From assembly GCF_900112135.1 (NCBI RefSeq), contig NZ_FOLC01000003.1, positions 1 through 64,000 of the forward strand: DNA of 64,000 bases, in the 5' to 3' direction. The DNA is from Collimonas sp. OK412. GTDB taxonomy: Bacteria; Pseudomonadota; Gammaproteobacteria; Burkholderiales; Burkholderiaceae_D. The position numbers and the translations under genes are program-made. The notes under the pieces were generated by a model. It was not told the origin of the DNA. It did not search any database and saw nothing but the letters and a program-made list of their open reading frames with translations. Shown here piece after piece: positions 22,997-33,550 of this stretch. Positions within the stretch are counted from its first letter, which is position 1, and each line of letters begins with the position of its first letter.

Positions 22997-24247
22997 TTAA
23001 GCGCTTTCCAGCCCAAAAGCCTTGTGCAGGGCGCGCACCGCCAGTTCCATGTATTTTTCGTCGATCAGCACCGAAATCTTGATCTCGGAGGTTGAAATCA
23101 TCTGGATATTGATGCCCTCTTCCGACAAGGTGCGGAACATTTGCGAAGCGATGCCGACATGGCTACGCATGCCGACGCCAACCACCGACACCTTGGACAC
23201 CTTGGCGTCGCCAGTGATGTTGGCGGCGCCGATGTGCGTCTTGACCTTCTCGTTCAAGACAGCCATCGCCTTGGTGTATTCGCCGCGCGGGACGGTGAAG
23301 GTGAAGTCGGTTTTGCCGTCGACCGACTGATTCTGGATGATCATGTCGACTTCGATATTGGCATCGGCGACCGCGCCGAGGATCTGGTAGGCGATGCCTG
23401 GACGGTCAGGCACGCCGAGCACGGTAATCTTGGTCTCGTCGCGGTTGAACGCGATGCCGGTAATGGTGGCTTGTTCCATCTTGGTGTCTTCCTCAAACGA
23501 AATCAGGGTGCCGGAAATTGCTTCTTCTTCCAATGGCATTAAGGGGTCGGTCAGCGACGACAGCACGCGCGTCGGCATCTTGTAGTTGCCGGCAAATTCG
23601 ACTGAACGAATCTGCAGCACTTTCGAGCCCAGCGATGCCATCTCCAGCATTTCTTCAAAGGTCACGGTCTTCAGGCGGCGTGCATCCGACACCACGCGCG
23701 GGTCGGTGGTGTAGACGCCGTCGACGTCGGTGTAGATCAGGCATTCCGCGGCTTGCAGCGCGGCGGCCACGGCCACCGCCGACGTATCGGAACCGCCGCG
23801 GCCCAGGGTCGTGATGTTGCCGAGTTCGTCGATGCCCTGGAAACCGGTGATGATCACTACCTTGCCGGCATCCAGGTCTTGCCGCACCTTGGTGTCGTCG
23901 ATCGAACGGATGCGCGCCTTGGTATGGGCGGAATCGGTTTTAATGGCAACTTGCCAGCCGGCGTAGGACACCGCCTGCTTGCCTATCGCTTGCAGGGCCA
24001 TGGCCAGCAAGGCCACCGAAGCCTGCTCGCCGGTGGATGCCAGCATGTCGAGTTCGCGCGGATCCGGCTGGGCGGTAATTTCCTTTGCCAAGCCCAGCAG
24101 GCGGTTGGTTTCACCGGACATCGCGGAAGGCACCACGACGATTTGGTGGCCGGCGTCATGCCATTTGGCGACGCGCTTGGCGACATTCTTGATGCGCTCG
24201 GGCGAGCCCATCGAAGTGCCGCCGTATTTGTGGACGATTAAAGCCAT
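22997..24247 (-). CDS. lysC: aspartate kinase
   Basis: The 416-residue enzyme phosphorylates aspartate, the first step toward lysine, threonine, methionine and diaminopimelate. It begins ALIVHKYGGTSMGS with the KYGGTS nucleotide-binding motif. It contains VITGFQGIDELGNITTLGRGGSDTSAVA (described here in part) for the amino-acid kinase fold, and ends with two ACT domains (about 265-335 and 345-416), where lysine or threonine feedback is sensed. Size and layout match monofunctional LysC of Burkholderiales. The gene is followed by tRNA-Ser on the same strand and has its own likely promoter. Confidence 0.93.
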   Translation of the reverse strand: MALIVHKYGGTSMGSPERIKNVAKRVAKWHDAGHQIVVVPSAMSGETNRLLGLAKEITAQPDPRELDMLASTGEQASVALLAMALQAIGKQAVSYAGWQVAIKTDSAHTKARIRSIDDTKVRQDLDAGKVVIITGFQGIDELGNITTLGRGGSDTSAVAVAAALQAAECLIYTDVDGVYTTDPRVVSDARRLKTVTFEEMLEMASLGSKVLQIRSVEFAGNYKMPTRVLSSLTDPLMPLEEEAISGTLISFEEDTKMEQATITGIAFNRDETKITVLGVPDRPGIAYQILGAVADANIEVDMIIQNQSVDGKTDFTFTVPRGEYTKAMAVLNEKVKTHIGAANITGDAKVSKVSVVGVGMRSHVGIASQMFRTLSEEGINIQMISTSEIKISVLIDEKYMELAVRALHKAFGLESA

Positions 24248-24307
24248 AGGGAGTGTAGGTGGGTGCTAGAAGCAGGCGTAGTGCAATAAAAGAAAAATCA
24301 ACCCTTT

Positions 24308-24336
24308 ACTGTACCTGCAACGCCCCATTATGACAA
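24308..24336 (-). promoter_or_regulatory. probable lysC promoter
   Basis: On the minus strand TTGTCA (24336-24331), a 17-base spacer and TACAGT (24313-24308) lie in the tilS-lysC gap, about 60 bases before the lysC start. I saw no lysine riboswitch-like structure in this short leader. Confidence 0.45.
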
Positions 24337-24379
24337 GTGGATTACCAGCCGAAAAGCGCGATAACGCCTATGCCTTAAA

Positions 24380-25798
24380 TCAGATATCTTGCCAGAACGA
24401 CAATTCATCAGCCTGCCAGCGCAGGCAAATATGCGGACCGGGCCCGGTCGCCAGCTGCAGGCAATCCATGCCGATGCCGGCGGCAAACAGGATTTGCTTG
24501 CCGCTGCTCACCAGAGGCAGCCGCTCGCGCTCCCAGGGCGGCACATCGAAGGCCTGGTAGTGATATTTCACGCTCTTGGTGGGGCGGTTCAGCGCCAGCT
24601 TGAGGCGCTCGCCGCCAGAACGATATTGAATCTGCAACGGTTGGGCGCGCAGCCAGTCGGCGGCGATGCCCTGCTCTGCCTGGTCGAAATGCAATACGCC
24701 GCCGAATTGCGGGAAGCGCATCTCGGCCTCGCCACTCCAGCGAAACGCTTGCGGCTCGATCTCGGAACGGTCGGCATCGTCGCGCGGCGTCAGGAACACC
24801 CGGTTACGGTGACGGCGGATATGGCAATCGGGATGCGTTACGCATAACTGCGCATCGGCTTTTGCTTCCAGCAGCTGCTGGCGCATTTCGCTCAGCCAGG
24901 CGCTGGAAGGCATGCGCAGATGATGCAAGCCGAACCAGTAGCGCAGCAGGTTGTCGATGCGCTCGCCGCTCAGCTGGCGCACCTGCTGCAGATCGAGGCA
25001 GGCGCCGTCGGCGCAGAGCGCCATGTCTTGCGCCGCCAGGTCGATCAGCAGCCGTTGCGTAGTCTGCATGTGCCCCGCACTGCGCGAGAAACGCTCCTGG
25101 AATCCAGGGAAATATTGGGCCAGCACCGGCATCACCTGCTGGCGCAATGCGTTGCGGGCATAACGCGGATCGTGGTTGGATTCGTCTTCGATATACGTCA
25201 GCTGCTGCGCCGCTGCATATTGCTCCAGCGCCGCCCGCGACACTTTGAGCAGCGGCCGCGCCATCAGCAATTGATCGTCGCCAAGCAAGGTCGGCGCCGT
25301 GTTCCAGCGATCCATGCCGGACAGGCCCGCGGCGCCGGAGCCGCGCAACAGTTGCAGCAGCACGGTTTCAGCCTGGTCGTCCAGGTGATGCCCGGTCAAC
25401 AGCAAAGGAACCTGGTGCTGGCGGCACAAATCGCCCAGCGCCGCATAACGGCTGATGCGCGCAGCCTCTTCCACGCCGCTCTTGTCGCTATGGCGCAATT
25501 CGATGCGGCGCGTATCGAACGCCACATCGAGCGCAGCGCAGGCCGCGGTACAATGGGCTTGCCACTGGTCTGCGTTGGGACTGATGCCGTGATGGATATG
25601 GAAAGCGAACAGCTTGACGCCGTGCGCGGCGGCGTACTGTGCCGCCGCATGCAGCAGGACGCTGGAATCCAGTCCGCCGCTATAGGCCACAGCCAGCCGC
25701 ACCGGCTGCTGCGAGACAGTTGCGGGGAACGCTTGCGCGATTCCCGCCAACGTGTTTTCTAAGTACGCACTGATACTTGTAGTAGATGAATTCGACAC
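24380..25798 (-). CDS. tilS: tRNA(Ile)-lysidine synthase
   Basis: The 472-residue enzyme converts C34 of tRNA-Ile(CAU) to lysidine using ATP and lysine, so the tRNA reads AUA. The PP-loop SGGLDSS is at residues 40-46. It is followed by the typical HIHHGISPNADQWQ, ARISRYAALGDLC and TGHHLDDQAETVLLQLLRGSG motifs. A C-terminal TilS domain (from about 370) includes RSGGERLKLA and VPPWERERLPLV. The gene begins two bases after accA ends, so it is co-transcribed. This order is common in Burkholderiales. Confidence 0.93.
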   Translation of the reverse strand: MSNSSTTSISAYLENTLAGIAQAFPATVSQQPVRLAVAYSGGLDSSVLLHAAAQYAAAHGVKLFAFHIHHGISPNADQWQAHCTAACAALDVAFDTRRIELRHSDKSGVEEAARISRYAALGDLCRQHQVPLLLTGHHLDDQAETVLLQLLRGSGAAGLSGMDRWNTAPTLLGDDQLLMARPLLKVSRAALEQYAAAQQLTYIEDESNHDPRYARNALRQQVMPVLAQYFPGFQERFSRSAGHMQTTQRLLIDLAAQDMALCADGACLDLQQVRQLSGERIDNLLRYWFGLHHLRMPSSAWLSEMRQQLLEAKADAQLCVTHPDCHIRRHRNRVFLTPRDDADRSEIEPQAFRWSGEAEMRFPQFGGVLHFDQAEQGIAADWLRAQPLQIQYRSGGERLKLALNRPTKSVKYHYQAFDVPPWERERLPLVSSGKQILFAAGIGMDCLQLATGPGPHICLRWQADELSFWQDI

Positions 25799-25800
25799 GC

Positions 25801-26775
25801 CTATTCTGCAGCCAGCACTTCCTTGAATTTACCGTAACTCATCAGTTTTTCATGGCGTGCGTTCAGCAGGTCCTTGGTCTTGACGCCCTGGAACTGGCGC
25901 AGCGTATCGGCCAGCGCGCGCTTGAGCAAGGAAGCCATCTGTTTCGGATCGCGATGGGCGCCGCCCAGCGGTTCGCTGACGATCTTGTCGATCAGGCCGA
26001 CGGCTTTCAGGCGATGCGCGGTCAGGCCGAGGGCATCGGCGGCATCGGCGGCGCGTTCGGCGGTTTTCCACAGGATGGAGGCGCAACCTTCAGGCGAAAT
26101 CACCGAATACGTCGCGTACTGCAGCATCAGGACGGCATCGCCGACGGCAATCGCCAAGGCGCCGCCAGAGCCGCCTTCGCCGATGATGGTGGCGATCAGC
26201 GGCACTTTCAGCTCAGCCATCGCGTACAGGTTGTGGCCGATGGCTTCCGACTGCCCGCGCTCCTCGGCGTCGATGCCGGGAAAGGCGCCAGGCGTATCGA
26301 CAAAGGTGAAAATCGGCAAGCCGAACTTTTCCGCGACTTTCATCAGGCGCAAGGCTTTGCGATAACCTTCCGGCTTGGGCATGCCGAAATTGCGCAAGGC
26401 GCGCTCTTTGGTGTCGCGCCCTTTCTGATGGCCGATCACCATGCAAGCCTGGCCGTTGAAGCGCGCCAGGCCGCCGACTATCGACTGGTCGTCGGCATAG
26501 GTGCGGTCGCCATGCAGCTCGTGGAAATCGGTGAATATTTCATTCACATAGTCCATGGTGTAAGGACGCTGCGGATGCCGTGAAATCTGCGAAACCTGCC
26601 AAGGCGTCAACTTTGCGTAGATGTCCTTGGTCAATTGCTGGCTTTTTTTCGACAAGCGGTCGATTTCTTCCGAAATGTCCACCGCCGAATCGTCCTGGAC
26701 GAAACGCAGCTCTTCGATCTTGGCATCTAACTCGGCGATCGGTTGTTCGAAGCCGAGGAATGTTGTTTTACTCAT
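25801..26775 (-). CDS. accA: acetyl-CoA carboxylase carboxyltransferase subunit alpha
   Basis: The 324-residue protein transfers the carboxyl group from carboxybiotin to acetyl-CoA together with AccD, making malonyl-CoA for fatty acid synthesis. Family segments are [19 protein letters not shown] at the start, [54 protein letters not shown] and [15 protein letters not shown] (crotonase-like oxyanion region). Length is close to that of E. coli AccA (319). It lies between the glycosylase and tilS genes in one operon. Confidence 0.95.
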   Translation of the reverse strand: MSKTTFLGFEQPIAELDAKIEELRFVQDDSAVDISEEIDRLSKKSQQLTKDIYAKLTPWQVSQISRHPQRPYTMDYVNEIFTDFHELHGDRTYADDQSIVGGLARFNGQACMVIGHQKGRDTKERALRNFGMPKPEGYRKALRLMKVAEKFGLPIFTFVDTPGAFPGIDAEERGQSEAIGHNLYAMAELKVPLIATIIGEGGSGGALAIAVGDAVLMLQYATYSVISPEGCASILWKTAERAADAADALGLTAHRLKAVGLIDKIVSEPLGGAHRDPKQMASLLKRALADTLRQFQGVKTKDLLNARHEKLMSYGKFKEVLAAE

Positions 26776-26825
26776 ATTATTCCCTTGATTAAACCATCAT
26801 TACCGAACAAATTATTGATAAATCA

Positions 26826-27497
26826 TCACTCGGTAACGACTTGATATTCTGCAGACATCGCATCCAGGCTACGCCATAGATACCAGGTCGCCACGGTGCG
26901 CCATGGCTCCCAATTGGCCGACACTTCGCGCGCATCGCTGCGCGAAACCGGCTCTCCTGAAAAATAATTGACACTAATGCCCTTAAGCAATCCTAAATCA
27001 TCCAAAGGCAAAATATTAGGCCGGAGCAAATTAAATATCAAAAACATCTCCGCTGTCCAGCGCCCGATGCCGCGGATCTGGGTCAGGTCGGCGATGACAT
27101 CCTCGTCTTCCATCTCCATCCACTGCTCGGCATTGACCCGTTTTGCCTTGAAATGGTCGGCCAGGTCAAGAATATAGTCGGCTTTACGCTTGGACAGGCC
27201 GCAAGCGGCAAGTTGCTCGGGGCCGGCTTTCAACACCTGGGCCGGGGTCGTCTTCGGACAGACTAACAGAAATTTCTGCCATACAGATTCCGCCGCCTTG
27301 ACCGATATCTGCTGGCCCACCACCGAACGCGCCAGCGTGGTGAACGCCTCGCCGCGGCCAACCAGGTGCAGGTCGCCGAACTGCGGAATCAGCTTACGCA
27401 TGATACGGTCACGCTTCATCAGCTCGGTCTTGGCGTCTTCCCAATACGAAGGCACGAAAAGCCTGGAGTCGACCGCTGTCGCTTTTTCCATACGCAT
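26826..27497 (-). CDS. HhH-GPD DNA glycosylase (3-methyladenine/AlkA-like)
   Basis: The 223-residue protein belongs to the helix-hairpin-helix GPD superfamily. VVGQQISVKAAESVW and GLSKRKADYILDLA are typical of AlkA-type enzymes. The hairpin is LTQIRGIGRWTAEMFLIF, and the catalytic Asp is in LPLDDLGL. There is no FeS Cys cluster. It removes alkylated bases such as 3-methyladenine. It lies 9 bases after cysS in the same direction and is part of the cysS-accA-tilS transcription unit. Confidence 0.85.
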   Translation of the reverse strand: MRMEKATAVDSRLFVPSYWEDAKTELMKRDRIMRKLIPQFGDLHLVGRGEAFTTLARSVVGQQISVKAAESVWQKFLLVCPKTTPAQVLKAGPEQLAACGLSKRKADYILDLADHFKAKRVNAEQWMEMEDEDVIADLTQIRGIGRWTAEMFLIFNLLRPNILPLDDLGLLKGISVNYFSGEPVSRSDAREVSANWEPWRTVATWYLWRSLDAMSAEYQVVTE

Positions 27498-27506
27498 ATG
27501 TTTACG

Positions 27507-28928
27507 TTACGCCCTTCGCCATTCGGTTTGACCGCCGGGCTTATCTTCCAGCAAGATGCCTTCGGCCAGCAGTTCCTTGCGAATCAGGTCTGCTGTCGAA
27601 AAATCCTTGGCCATTTTTGCCGCTTGACGAGCTTGAATTTTGAGTAGGATATCTTGCTCTGACAAAGCGGCCAGCGCAATGCCATTTCCGACAACTTCAT
27701 TGCCGGCGAGTGCGCGGCCTTTCAAAAAATCTTCAGGAGCACGCTGCAAGAAACCCAGCACGCCGGCCAGGCCTTTCAGCTGGCGGGCCGCTGTTTGCGA
27801 GCGGCTCTTGTTGACCTCGTTGGCCAGGTCGAACAAGGCGGAGATCGCCATGGGCGTATTAAAATCGTCGTCCATGGCTTGCGCCACGCGCACCGCATGG
27901 GCCTCGCTCCAGTCCAGCGGCAAGGCGTCGGCCGCCACTTCTTTCAGCGCGGTGTACAGGCGGGTCAGTGCTTGCTTGGCATCGTCCAGGTTGCTGTCGG
28001 CGTAATTCAGCGGGCTGCGATAGTGCGCGCGCAGGATGAAGAAACGCACCACTTCCGCATCGTATTTTTTCAGGACGTCGCGGATCGTGAAAAAATTTCC
28101 CAAGGACTTCGACATCTTTTCGTCATCGATACGCACAAAGCCGTTGTGCATCCAGTAGTTGACGAACTGGTGGCCGTGCGCGCCCTCCGATTGGGCGATT
28201 TCATTTTCGTGATGCGGGAACTGCAAATCCTGGCCGCCGCCGTGGATGTCGAACTGCTGCCCCAGCAATTGCTCGGCCATCGCCGAGCATTCGATATGCC
28301 AGCCCGGCCGGCCCTGGCCCCAGCGCGAGTTCCATTTGACTTCTTCCGGCTCGCTTTCCTTCGACGCTTTCCACAATACGAAGTCGAGCGGATCGCGCTT
28401 GCCGAGGTTGACGTCGACGCGCTCGCCGGCGCGCAGGTCGTCGAGCGACTTGCCCGACAACTTGCCATAGCCGGCAAAATCACGCACCGAATAATTGACG
28501 TCGCCGTCGCGGCCCTGGTAAGCCAGTCCTTTATGCTCAAGTTTTTCGATCAAGGCCAGCATCTGCGGCACGAACGCTGTGGCGCGCGGCTCGTGGTCAG
28601 GCTTTTGCACGCCAAGCGCAGCCGCGTCCTCGTCCATGGCCTGGATGAAACGGCCGGTCAGCTGCGAGATGGTTTCGCCATTTTCCACGGCGCGCTTGAT
28701 GATCTTGTCGTCGATGTCGGTGATGTTGCGCACGTAGGTAACGTCCAGGCCCGACTGGCGCAGCCAGCGCTGCACCATGTCGAACACCACCATCACCCGT
28801 CCGTGACCAAGATGGCAATAGTCGTAAACCGTCATGCCGCAGACATACATGCGGACCTTGCCTGGCTCGATTGGAGAAAACGGCTGCTTCTCACGCGCCA
28901 GCGTGTTATATATTTTCAGGTCGCTCAT
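27507..28928 (-). CDS. cysS: cysteinyl-tRNA synthetase
   Basis: The 473-residue class I synthetase charges tRNA-Cys. The HIGH motif appears as HLGH in [10 protein letters not shown], and the KMSKS motif as KMSKS in [10 protein letters not shown]. Zinc ligands include C30 in VCGMTVYD, and [10 protein letters not shown] and [15 protein letters not shown] supply the others. The length fits monomeric CysS. It heads the minus-strand operon running to tilS and is divergent from the cyclophilin gene at 29168. Confidence 0.95.
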   Translation of the reverse strand: MSDLKIYNTLAREKQPFSPIEPGKVRMYVCGMTVYDYCHLGHGRVMVVFDMVQRWLRQSGLDVTYVRNITDIDDKIIKRAVENGETISQLTGRFIQAMDEDAAALGVQKPDHEPRATAFVPQMLALIEKLEHKGLAYQGRDGDVNYSVRDFAGYGKLSGKSLDDLRAGERVDVNLGKRDPLDFVLWKASKESEPEEVKWNSRWGQGRPGWHIECSAMAEQLLGQQFDIHGGGQDLQFPHHENEIAQSEGAHGHQFVNYWMHNGFVRIDDEKMSKSLGNFFTIRDVLKKYDAEVVRFFILRAHYRSPLNYADSNLDDAKQALTRLYTALKEVAADALPLDWSEAHAVRVAQAMDDDFNTPMAISALFDLANEVNKSRSQTAARQLKGLAGVLGFLQRAPEDFLKGRALAGNEVVGNGIALAALSEQDILLKIQARQAAKMAKDFSTADLIRKELLAEGILLEDKPGGQTEWRRA

Positions 28929-29167
28929 GGGAAGTTACTGCCTACCGACAGAAATAAGGCACAGAATTAAAGCACAGAAATATTGCACGCCGTTTTACCC
29001 ATTCGCGCACTTGCGGTGCGGACATCAGTACAACTGAATCGCCAAAACTCTTTTGCAGTGTTTAGTTTGATAAAATGTTGCTTTTCGCCGCAGTATATCA
29101 TTACTGAAAAGCGAAATTACACCACATGAGACATGAAAGCGGTACCACCTACATGAAGGATTTTTTT

Positions 29168-29758
29168 ATGCCAGCATCTCTTAGACTGTCCCGCCGCACG
29201 TTCACCCTGGCGTTGACTTCGGCATTGACGGCTGCCTGTTTCCTGGGCAGCCCGTCGTTAGCCGGCGCTGCAGACAAGCCCCATGTCTTGTTGAAGACCA
29301 ATATGGGCGACATCGTCATCGAACTCAATCCGGAAAAGGCGCCAAAGACAGTCAAGAATTTCCTGGGCTATGTAAACAGCGGTCACTATAACGGCACCGT
29401 GTTCCATCGCGTCATCGAGAATTTCATGATCCAGGGCGGCGGCATGACCAAGGACATGGTGGAGAAGCCGGCGCCGAACAAGGTAGAAAACGAAGCCAAG
29501 AACGGCCTCAAGAACGTACCTTACAGCATCGCCATGGCGCGCACCGCGGATCCGCAATCGGCCGGCGCGCAATTCTTCATCAATACCAACAACAATGAAT
29601 TCCTCAACTACCCGGGCCGCGACGGCTGGGGTTACGCGGTATTCGGCCAGGTCATCAAGGGCGCCGACGTAGTCGACAAGATCAAGAAGGTCAAGACCGC
29701 CTACCAAGACGTGCCGACCACGCCGGTCATCATCGAATCGGCTACAGTAACCAAATAA
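29168..29758 (+). CDS. ppiA: exported peptidyl-prolyl isomerase (cyclophilin, PpiA-like)
   Basis: I start it at ATG 29168, with AAGGA seven bases upstream, giving 196 residues; an upstream in-frame ATG at 29126 is less convincing. The signal peptide begins [20 protein letters not shown] and ends ...SLAGAAD. SRRTFT resembles a twin-arginine motif. The cyclophilin domain shows [16 protein letters not shown] and [19 protein letters not shown], with the catalytic FHRV Arg and the FxMQ-type site present. It catalyses proline cis-trans isomerisation during folding in the periplasm. A cytoplasmic paralogue follows 47 bases later. Confidence 0.88.
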   Translation: MPASLRLSRRTFTLALTSALTAACFLGSPSLAGAADKPHVLLKTNMGDIVIELNPEKAPKTVKNFLGYVNSGHYNGTVFHRVIENFMIQGGGMTKDMVEKPAPNKVENEAKNGLKNVPYSIAMARTADPQSAGAQFFINTNNNEFLNYPGRDGWGYAVFGQVIKGADVVDKIKKVKTAYQDVPTTPVIIESATVTK

Positions 29759-29805
29759 TTCCCGTTTTTGTCCTTCCCATTTTCAACCATCTGATAGGAA
29801 ACACC

Positions 29806-30294
29806 ATGGCAGTCCTCCTCACTACCAACCACGGCAAGATCAAGATCGAACTCGACGCGGAAAAAGCGCCGAAGAGCGTCGAAAACTTCCTGGCCTATGT
29901 CAATGCCGGTCATTACAACGGCACCATTTTCCACCGTGTGATCCCTGGCTTCATGGTGCAAGGCGGCGGTTTCGAGCCAGGCATGAAACAGAAGCCAACC
30001 AAGGATCCGATCGAAAACGAAGCCAAGAACGGCCTCAAGAACGAACCTTACACGCTGGCGATGGCCCGCACTTCGGCGCCGCATTCAGCCTCCGCGCAGT
30101 TTTTCATCAACGTCAAGAACAACAGTTTCCTTGACTATCCAGGCCAGGACGGCTGGGGCTATTGTGTATTCGGCAAAGTAGTCGAAGGCACCGAGATCGT
30201 CGACGCCATCGAAAAAGTCAAGACCGGCCGTTCCGGCATGTTTGCCGATGTGCCGGCGGACGACGTCATCATCGAAAAAGCTGAAGTCGTTTAA
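29806..30294 (+). CDS. ppiB: cytoplasmic peptidyl-prolyl isomerase (cyclophilin, PpiB-like)
   Basis: The 162-residue cyclophilin has no signal peptide. It contains [39 protein letters not shown] and [21 protein letters not shown], with the active-site Arg in FHRV and the conserved QFF. It is close to its exported neighbour (for example [10 protein letters not shown] is shared), indicating tandem duplication with later addition or loss of the export signal. It lies 15 bases before lpxH on the same strand. Confidence 0.93.
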   Translation: MAVLLTTNHGKIKIELDAEKAPKSVENFLAYVNAGHYNGTIFHRVIPGFMVQGGGFEPGMKQKPTKDPIENEAKNGLKNEPYTLAMARTSAPHSASAQFFINVKNNSFLDYPGQDGWGYCVFGKVVEGTEIVDAIEKVKTGRSGMFADVPADDVIIEKAEVV

Positions 30295-30309
30295 TCCAGA
30301 CTCCTTCTC

Positions 30310-31098
30310 ATGACAGCCTCAGTCTCAAACAAGCCAGGCGCCGTCCAGGCGCTGTTCATCTCAGACCTGCACCTGCAGGCAGCGCACCCGCGCACCACCC
30401 AAGCCTTCCTGGATTTCCTGCAGGAACAGGCAAAGCGGGCGCCGCAACTGTATCTGCTGGGAGACTTGTTCGAGTACTGGGCTGGCGACGACGACCTGGA
30501 AACGCCGTACAACCGCGGAATTGCCGAAGCAATCCGGCAAGTCAGCGATAGCGGCGTCCAGGTTTTCTGGATTGCAGGCAATCGCGATTTCCTGGTGGGC
30601 GACAGCTTCGCGCAAGCGGCCGGCATGACCATGCTGCCGGACCCGTCCGTCATCGCCGTGGGCGGCCGGCGCCTGGCGATCGCCCATGGCGACGCCCAGT
30701 GTACCGACGACCTGGCTTACATGGAATTTCGCGCGCAAGTACGGCAACCGCAATGGCAAGCGCAGTTCCTCGCTCTGCCGCTGGCGCAGCGCAAGGCGAT
30801 CATCGCCGGCGTACGCAAGGAAAGCCAGGAAGAACAGCGCCACAAAACGATGGAAATCATGGACGTCAACCAGGCAGCGATCGATGCCCTGTTTGACAGC
30901 ACCGCCACCGACACCCTGATCCACGGCCATACCCACAGGCCCGCACACCACCTCTCAGGCGAAGGCGAGACCGCCCGCAGCCGCTACGTACTGCCGGACT
31001 GGGAATACGACGTCAAGGCGCAACGAGGCGGCTGGATCGCAATCGATGCGGACGGCGCGATCCGGCGTTTTGGCCATGACGGCCAGGAACTCGCCTAA
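30310..31098 (+). CDS. lpxH: UDP-2,3-diacylglucosamine diphosphatase
   Basis: The 262-residue calcineurin-like enzyme hydrolyses UDP-2,3-diacylglucosamine to lipid X in lipid A synthesis. Metal-binding motifs are SDLHLQ, GDLFEYW, GNRDF, AHGD and HGHTH in the expected order. The sequence ends DWEYDVKAQRGGWIAIDADG, typical of LpxH. It follows ppiB closely, as in many Betaproteobacteria, and is convergent with the DUF480 gene. Confidence 0.92.
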   Translation: MTASVSNKPGAVQALFISDLHLQAAHPRTTQAFLDFLQEQAKRAPQLYLLGDLFEYWAGDDDLETPYNRGIAEAIRQVSDSGVQVFWIAGNRDFLVGDSFAQAAGMTMLPDPSVIAVGGRRLAIAHGDAQCTDDLAYMEFRAQVRQPQWQAQFLALPLAQRKAIIAGVRKESQEEQRHKTMEIMDVNQAAIDALFDSTATDTLIHGHTHRPAHHLSGEGETARSRYVLPDWEYDVKAQRGGWIAIDADGAIRRFGHDGQELA

Positions 31099-31107
31099 TC
31101 AAACCGC

Positions 31108-31830
31108 TTAATCAAACTGCCGCTTGAATTCGGCAAACTGCGCGGATAAATCATCCATTTGCCGCCGCAAGCCGGCAACCTCGTCTTCCAGCTGGGCGAT
31201 CCGGTCCTGGCTGGCGCTTTTCACCACCGAGGCGCTGCCTGACATCGCATCCGCTATTGCCTGCTGCTCCAGCAGCTCTTCACCCGCCAGCAAGTGCGCG
31301 TAGCGCGATTCCTTGGTGCCGGGCGCTTTCGCCAGGCGCGCCACCAGCGGCGGATATTTGTCGGCCAGGAACTGCAAAGCCGTTTCGACCTCTCCCACCG
31401 AACCGAATTCATGCAGCCTGCCGCTACGGCTGCGCAACTCGCCCGCGGTCTGGATCCCGCGCAGCATCAAGATCGTCAACACCGCCAGCTTGTCCTGCTC
31501 CAACAGCCACTTGACGCGCATCCGGTGTTCATACTTGGCAACCCGGGCGCCGGCCTGGTTGACTTCGACCACCAGCTTGCGCTGCATCAGGCGCTGCAAG
31601 ATATCCAGCACAGTCGATTCAGCGATAGCCATCACCGGATCCCGGCTGGACAGCTGGTTGCAGCCATTGGTCAAGGTATTCAGGGACAAGGGGTAGTTGT
31701 CCGGCGTCAGCGCCTCTTTCTCGGCCAGGACCGCCAGCACGCGAATTTCAAACTGGTCGAGGAACTCATCGGCTGCGCGTTCAACTGCCGGTACGTCGCT
31801 TGCCGGGATACTGCTCACTTCCTGATTCAT
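31108..31830 (-). CDS. YceH-family (DUF480) protein
   Basis: The start at ATG 31830 has a strong AGGAGG five bases upstream; the open frame extends six codons further but without such support. The 240-residue protein has the DUF480 double winged-helix pattern: RVLAVLAEKEALTPDNYPLSL..., TNGCNQLSSRDPVM, and ILMLRGIQTAGELRSRSGRL. The C-terminus (about 200-240) is a coiled coil (RIAQLEDEVAGLRRQMDDL). Function is uncertain. It lies after cysE on the same strand. Confidence 0.85.
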   Translation of the reverse strand: MNQEVSSIPASDVPAVERAADEFLDQFEIRVLAVLAEKEALTPDNYPLSLNTLTNGCNQLSSRDPVMAIAESTVLDILQRLMQRKLVVEVNQAGARVAKYEHRMRVKWLLEQDKLAVLTILMLRGIQTAGELRSRSGRLHEFGSVGEVETALQFLADKYPPLVARLAKAPGTKESRYAHLLAGEELLEQQAIADAMSGSASVVKSASQDRIAQLEDEVAGLRRQMDDLSAQFAEFKRQFD

Positions 31831-31854
31831 TATTCTGCCTCCTGGCACGCCGCC

Positions 31855-32604
31855 TTACTCGACCAGCTTGTTGAGCTGGTCCGGATCAAATTTCTCTAGT
31901 TCAGGCAAGCCTTCGCAGGCAATGCCCGACTTCTTCAACAAGGCGATGATGCGTTCTATCTGATGTTCCTGCGCGGCGGCGTTGTCGATCAAGCCGTGCA
32001 AAGCCTTGGACAAGGGATCGTCGCCGTTGGGGGTAACGCCGTAGGCGGCAAACATGCGCGCCGCGGCCTCATCCTTGCCGCCGCTGCTTTCTTTCTGGAC
32101 GATGCGCGCGGGATTGCCGACCGCAGTCGCTCCCGGCGGCACTTCCTTGACCACCACCGCGTTGGAACCGACCTTGGCGCCCTCGCCCACCGTGAAGCCG
32201 CCCAGCACCTTGGCGCCGGCGCCGATGATGGCGCCGCGCGCCAGGGTCGGATGGCGCTTGGCGCCCTTGTTCAGCGAAGTGCCGCCGAGGGTGACGCCCT
32301 GGTATATCGTGCAGTCGTCGCCGACTTCAGCAGTTTCGCCGATCACCACGCCGAAGCCGTGGTCGATGAATACCCGCCGGCCTATGGTTGCGCCGGGATG
32401 GATTTCAATCCCGGTAAAAGTACGCGCCACCTGCGAAATGAAACGGCCTGGCCATTTGAAGCCGTTGTGCCAGCAATGATGCGCCCAGCGGTGCAGGATG
32501 ATGGCATGCAGGCCGGGATAGCAAGTCAGCACTTCCCACTGGGTGCGTGCGGCGGGATCACGCGCCATGATGTTGGCAATGTCTTCACGAATGCGGCTGA
32601 ACAT
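31855..32604 (-). CDS. cysE: serine O-acetyltransferase
   Basis: The 249-residue enzyme acetylates serine with acetyl-CoA, the committed step of cysteine synthesis. It shows the left-handed beta-helix hexapeptide repeats from about residue 65 ([47 protein letters not shown]), including catalytic His residues in IHPGA and FIDHG. The N-terminal helical part is short, as in the NifP/CysE type of about 250 residues. A C-terminal extension (from ~175) carries a charged helix. It is the upstream neighbour of the DUF480 gene. Confidence 0.9.
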   Translation of the reverse strand: MFSRIREDIANIMARDPAARTQWEVLTCYPGLHAIILHRWAHHCWHNGFKWPGRFISQVARTFTGIEIHPGATIGRRVFIDHGFGVVIGETAEVGDDCTIYQGVTLGGTSLNKGAKRHPTLARGAIIGAGAKVLGGFTVGEGAKVGSNAVVVKEVPPGATAVGNPARIVQKESSGGKDEAAARMFAAYGVTPNGDDPLSKALHGLIDNAAAQEHQIERIIALLKKSGIACEGLPELEKFDPDQLNKLVE

Positions 32605-32779
32605 AAGGGTGTCGGATGTATGCGGAGGCGTAATGTTATTCCAAATTGCGCCTGCCGTCTTTTGCTGCGAAAGTCGGGGAAACCGATGAACCGGTTTCAG
32701 GCCGGACTGGGAACATCCGAATCGCCGCCACGCAGGACAGACCGGCGGCGTGATTCAGAATGGATAAGGCAGATTGGGA

Positions 32780-33523
32780 TCAACAACCCTTGACCATGCG
32801 CTGGCGGCGGGCTTCGTACAGGCAGACGCCGGACGCCACCGACACGTTCAGGCTTTCAACCGAGCCGAACATCGGCACGTTGACCAGCACGTCGCAGGTT
32901 TCGCGCGTCAAGCGGCGCATGCCCTCGCCTTCGGAACCCATGACCAGCGCTGCCGGCCCGGAAAAATCGGCTTCGTACAAACCCTTTTCGCCGTCTTCGC
33001 TGGTGCCGATCAGCCAGATTTCACGCTCCTTCAGCTCGCGCAAGGTGCGCGCCAGGTTGGTCACGGTAATGTAAGGCACGGTTTCGGCGGCGCCGCTGGC
33101 CACCTTGGCGGCGGTCGCATTCAAGCCTACCGCGCGGTCCTTCGGTGCAATCACGGCATGGGCGCCGGCGCCGTCGGCTACCCGCAGGCAAGCGCCCAGA
33201 TTGTGCGGATCGGTGATGCCGTCCAGCACCAGCAGCAGCGGCGGACCGACGATCGCATCCAGCAGTTCATCCAGGTTGCGCGCCAGCGACAGCTCGCCGG
33301 CTTTTGCCACCACGCCCTGGTGGCGGCGGGTGCCGACAATATTCGACAAGCGTGCGTCATCCACCGGGATCACCCGCACGCCAGCTGCCTTGGCGGCATT
33401 CAGCAGGTCTTGCATGCGGCGGTCGACGCGGCCGGCATCCACATAAATCTCTTCCACCGACGATGCTTCATGACGCAGACGCGCGGTGACGGCGTGAAAG
33501 CCGAAAATCATTTTACTTTTCAT
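32780..33523 (-). CDS. rlmB: 23S rRNA (guanosine-2'-O-)-methyltransferase RlmB
   Basis: The 247-residue SpoU-family enzyme methylates the 2'-OH of G2251 in 23S rRNA. The N-terminal substrate-binding domain begins [15 protein letters not shown]. The SPOUT knot shows [18 protein letters not shown] (motif 1), [14 protein letters not shown] (motif 2) and [17 protein letters not shown] (motif 3). It follows rnr by 27 bases on the same strand, the conserved rnr-rlmB pair. Confidence 0.93.
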   Translation of the reverse strand: MKSKMIFGFHAVTARLRHEASSVEEIYVDAGRVDRRMQDLLNAAKAAGVRVIPVDDARLSNIVGTRRHQGVVAKAGELSLARNLDELLDAIVGPPLLLVLDGITDPHNLGACLRVADGAGAHAVIAPKDRAVGLNATAAKVASGAAETVPYITVTNLARTLRELKEREIWLIGTSEDGEKGLYEADFSGPAALVMGSEGEGMRRLTRETCDVLVNVPMFGSVESLNVSVASGVCLYEARRQRMVKGC

Positions 33524-33550
33524 ATTCTCAGAATCTATCTATCAATCGAT

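Noticed and set aside
24248-24379. Lysine riboswitch upstream of lysC
   Set aside because: The leader is too short and no multi-helix junction is visible; only a promoter was found.
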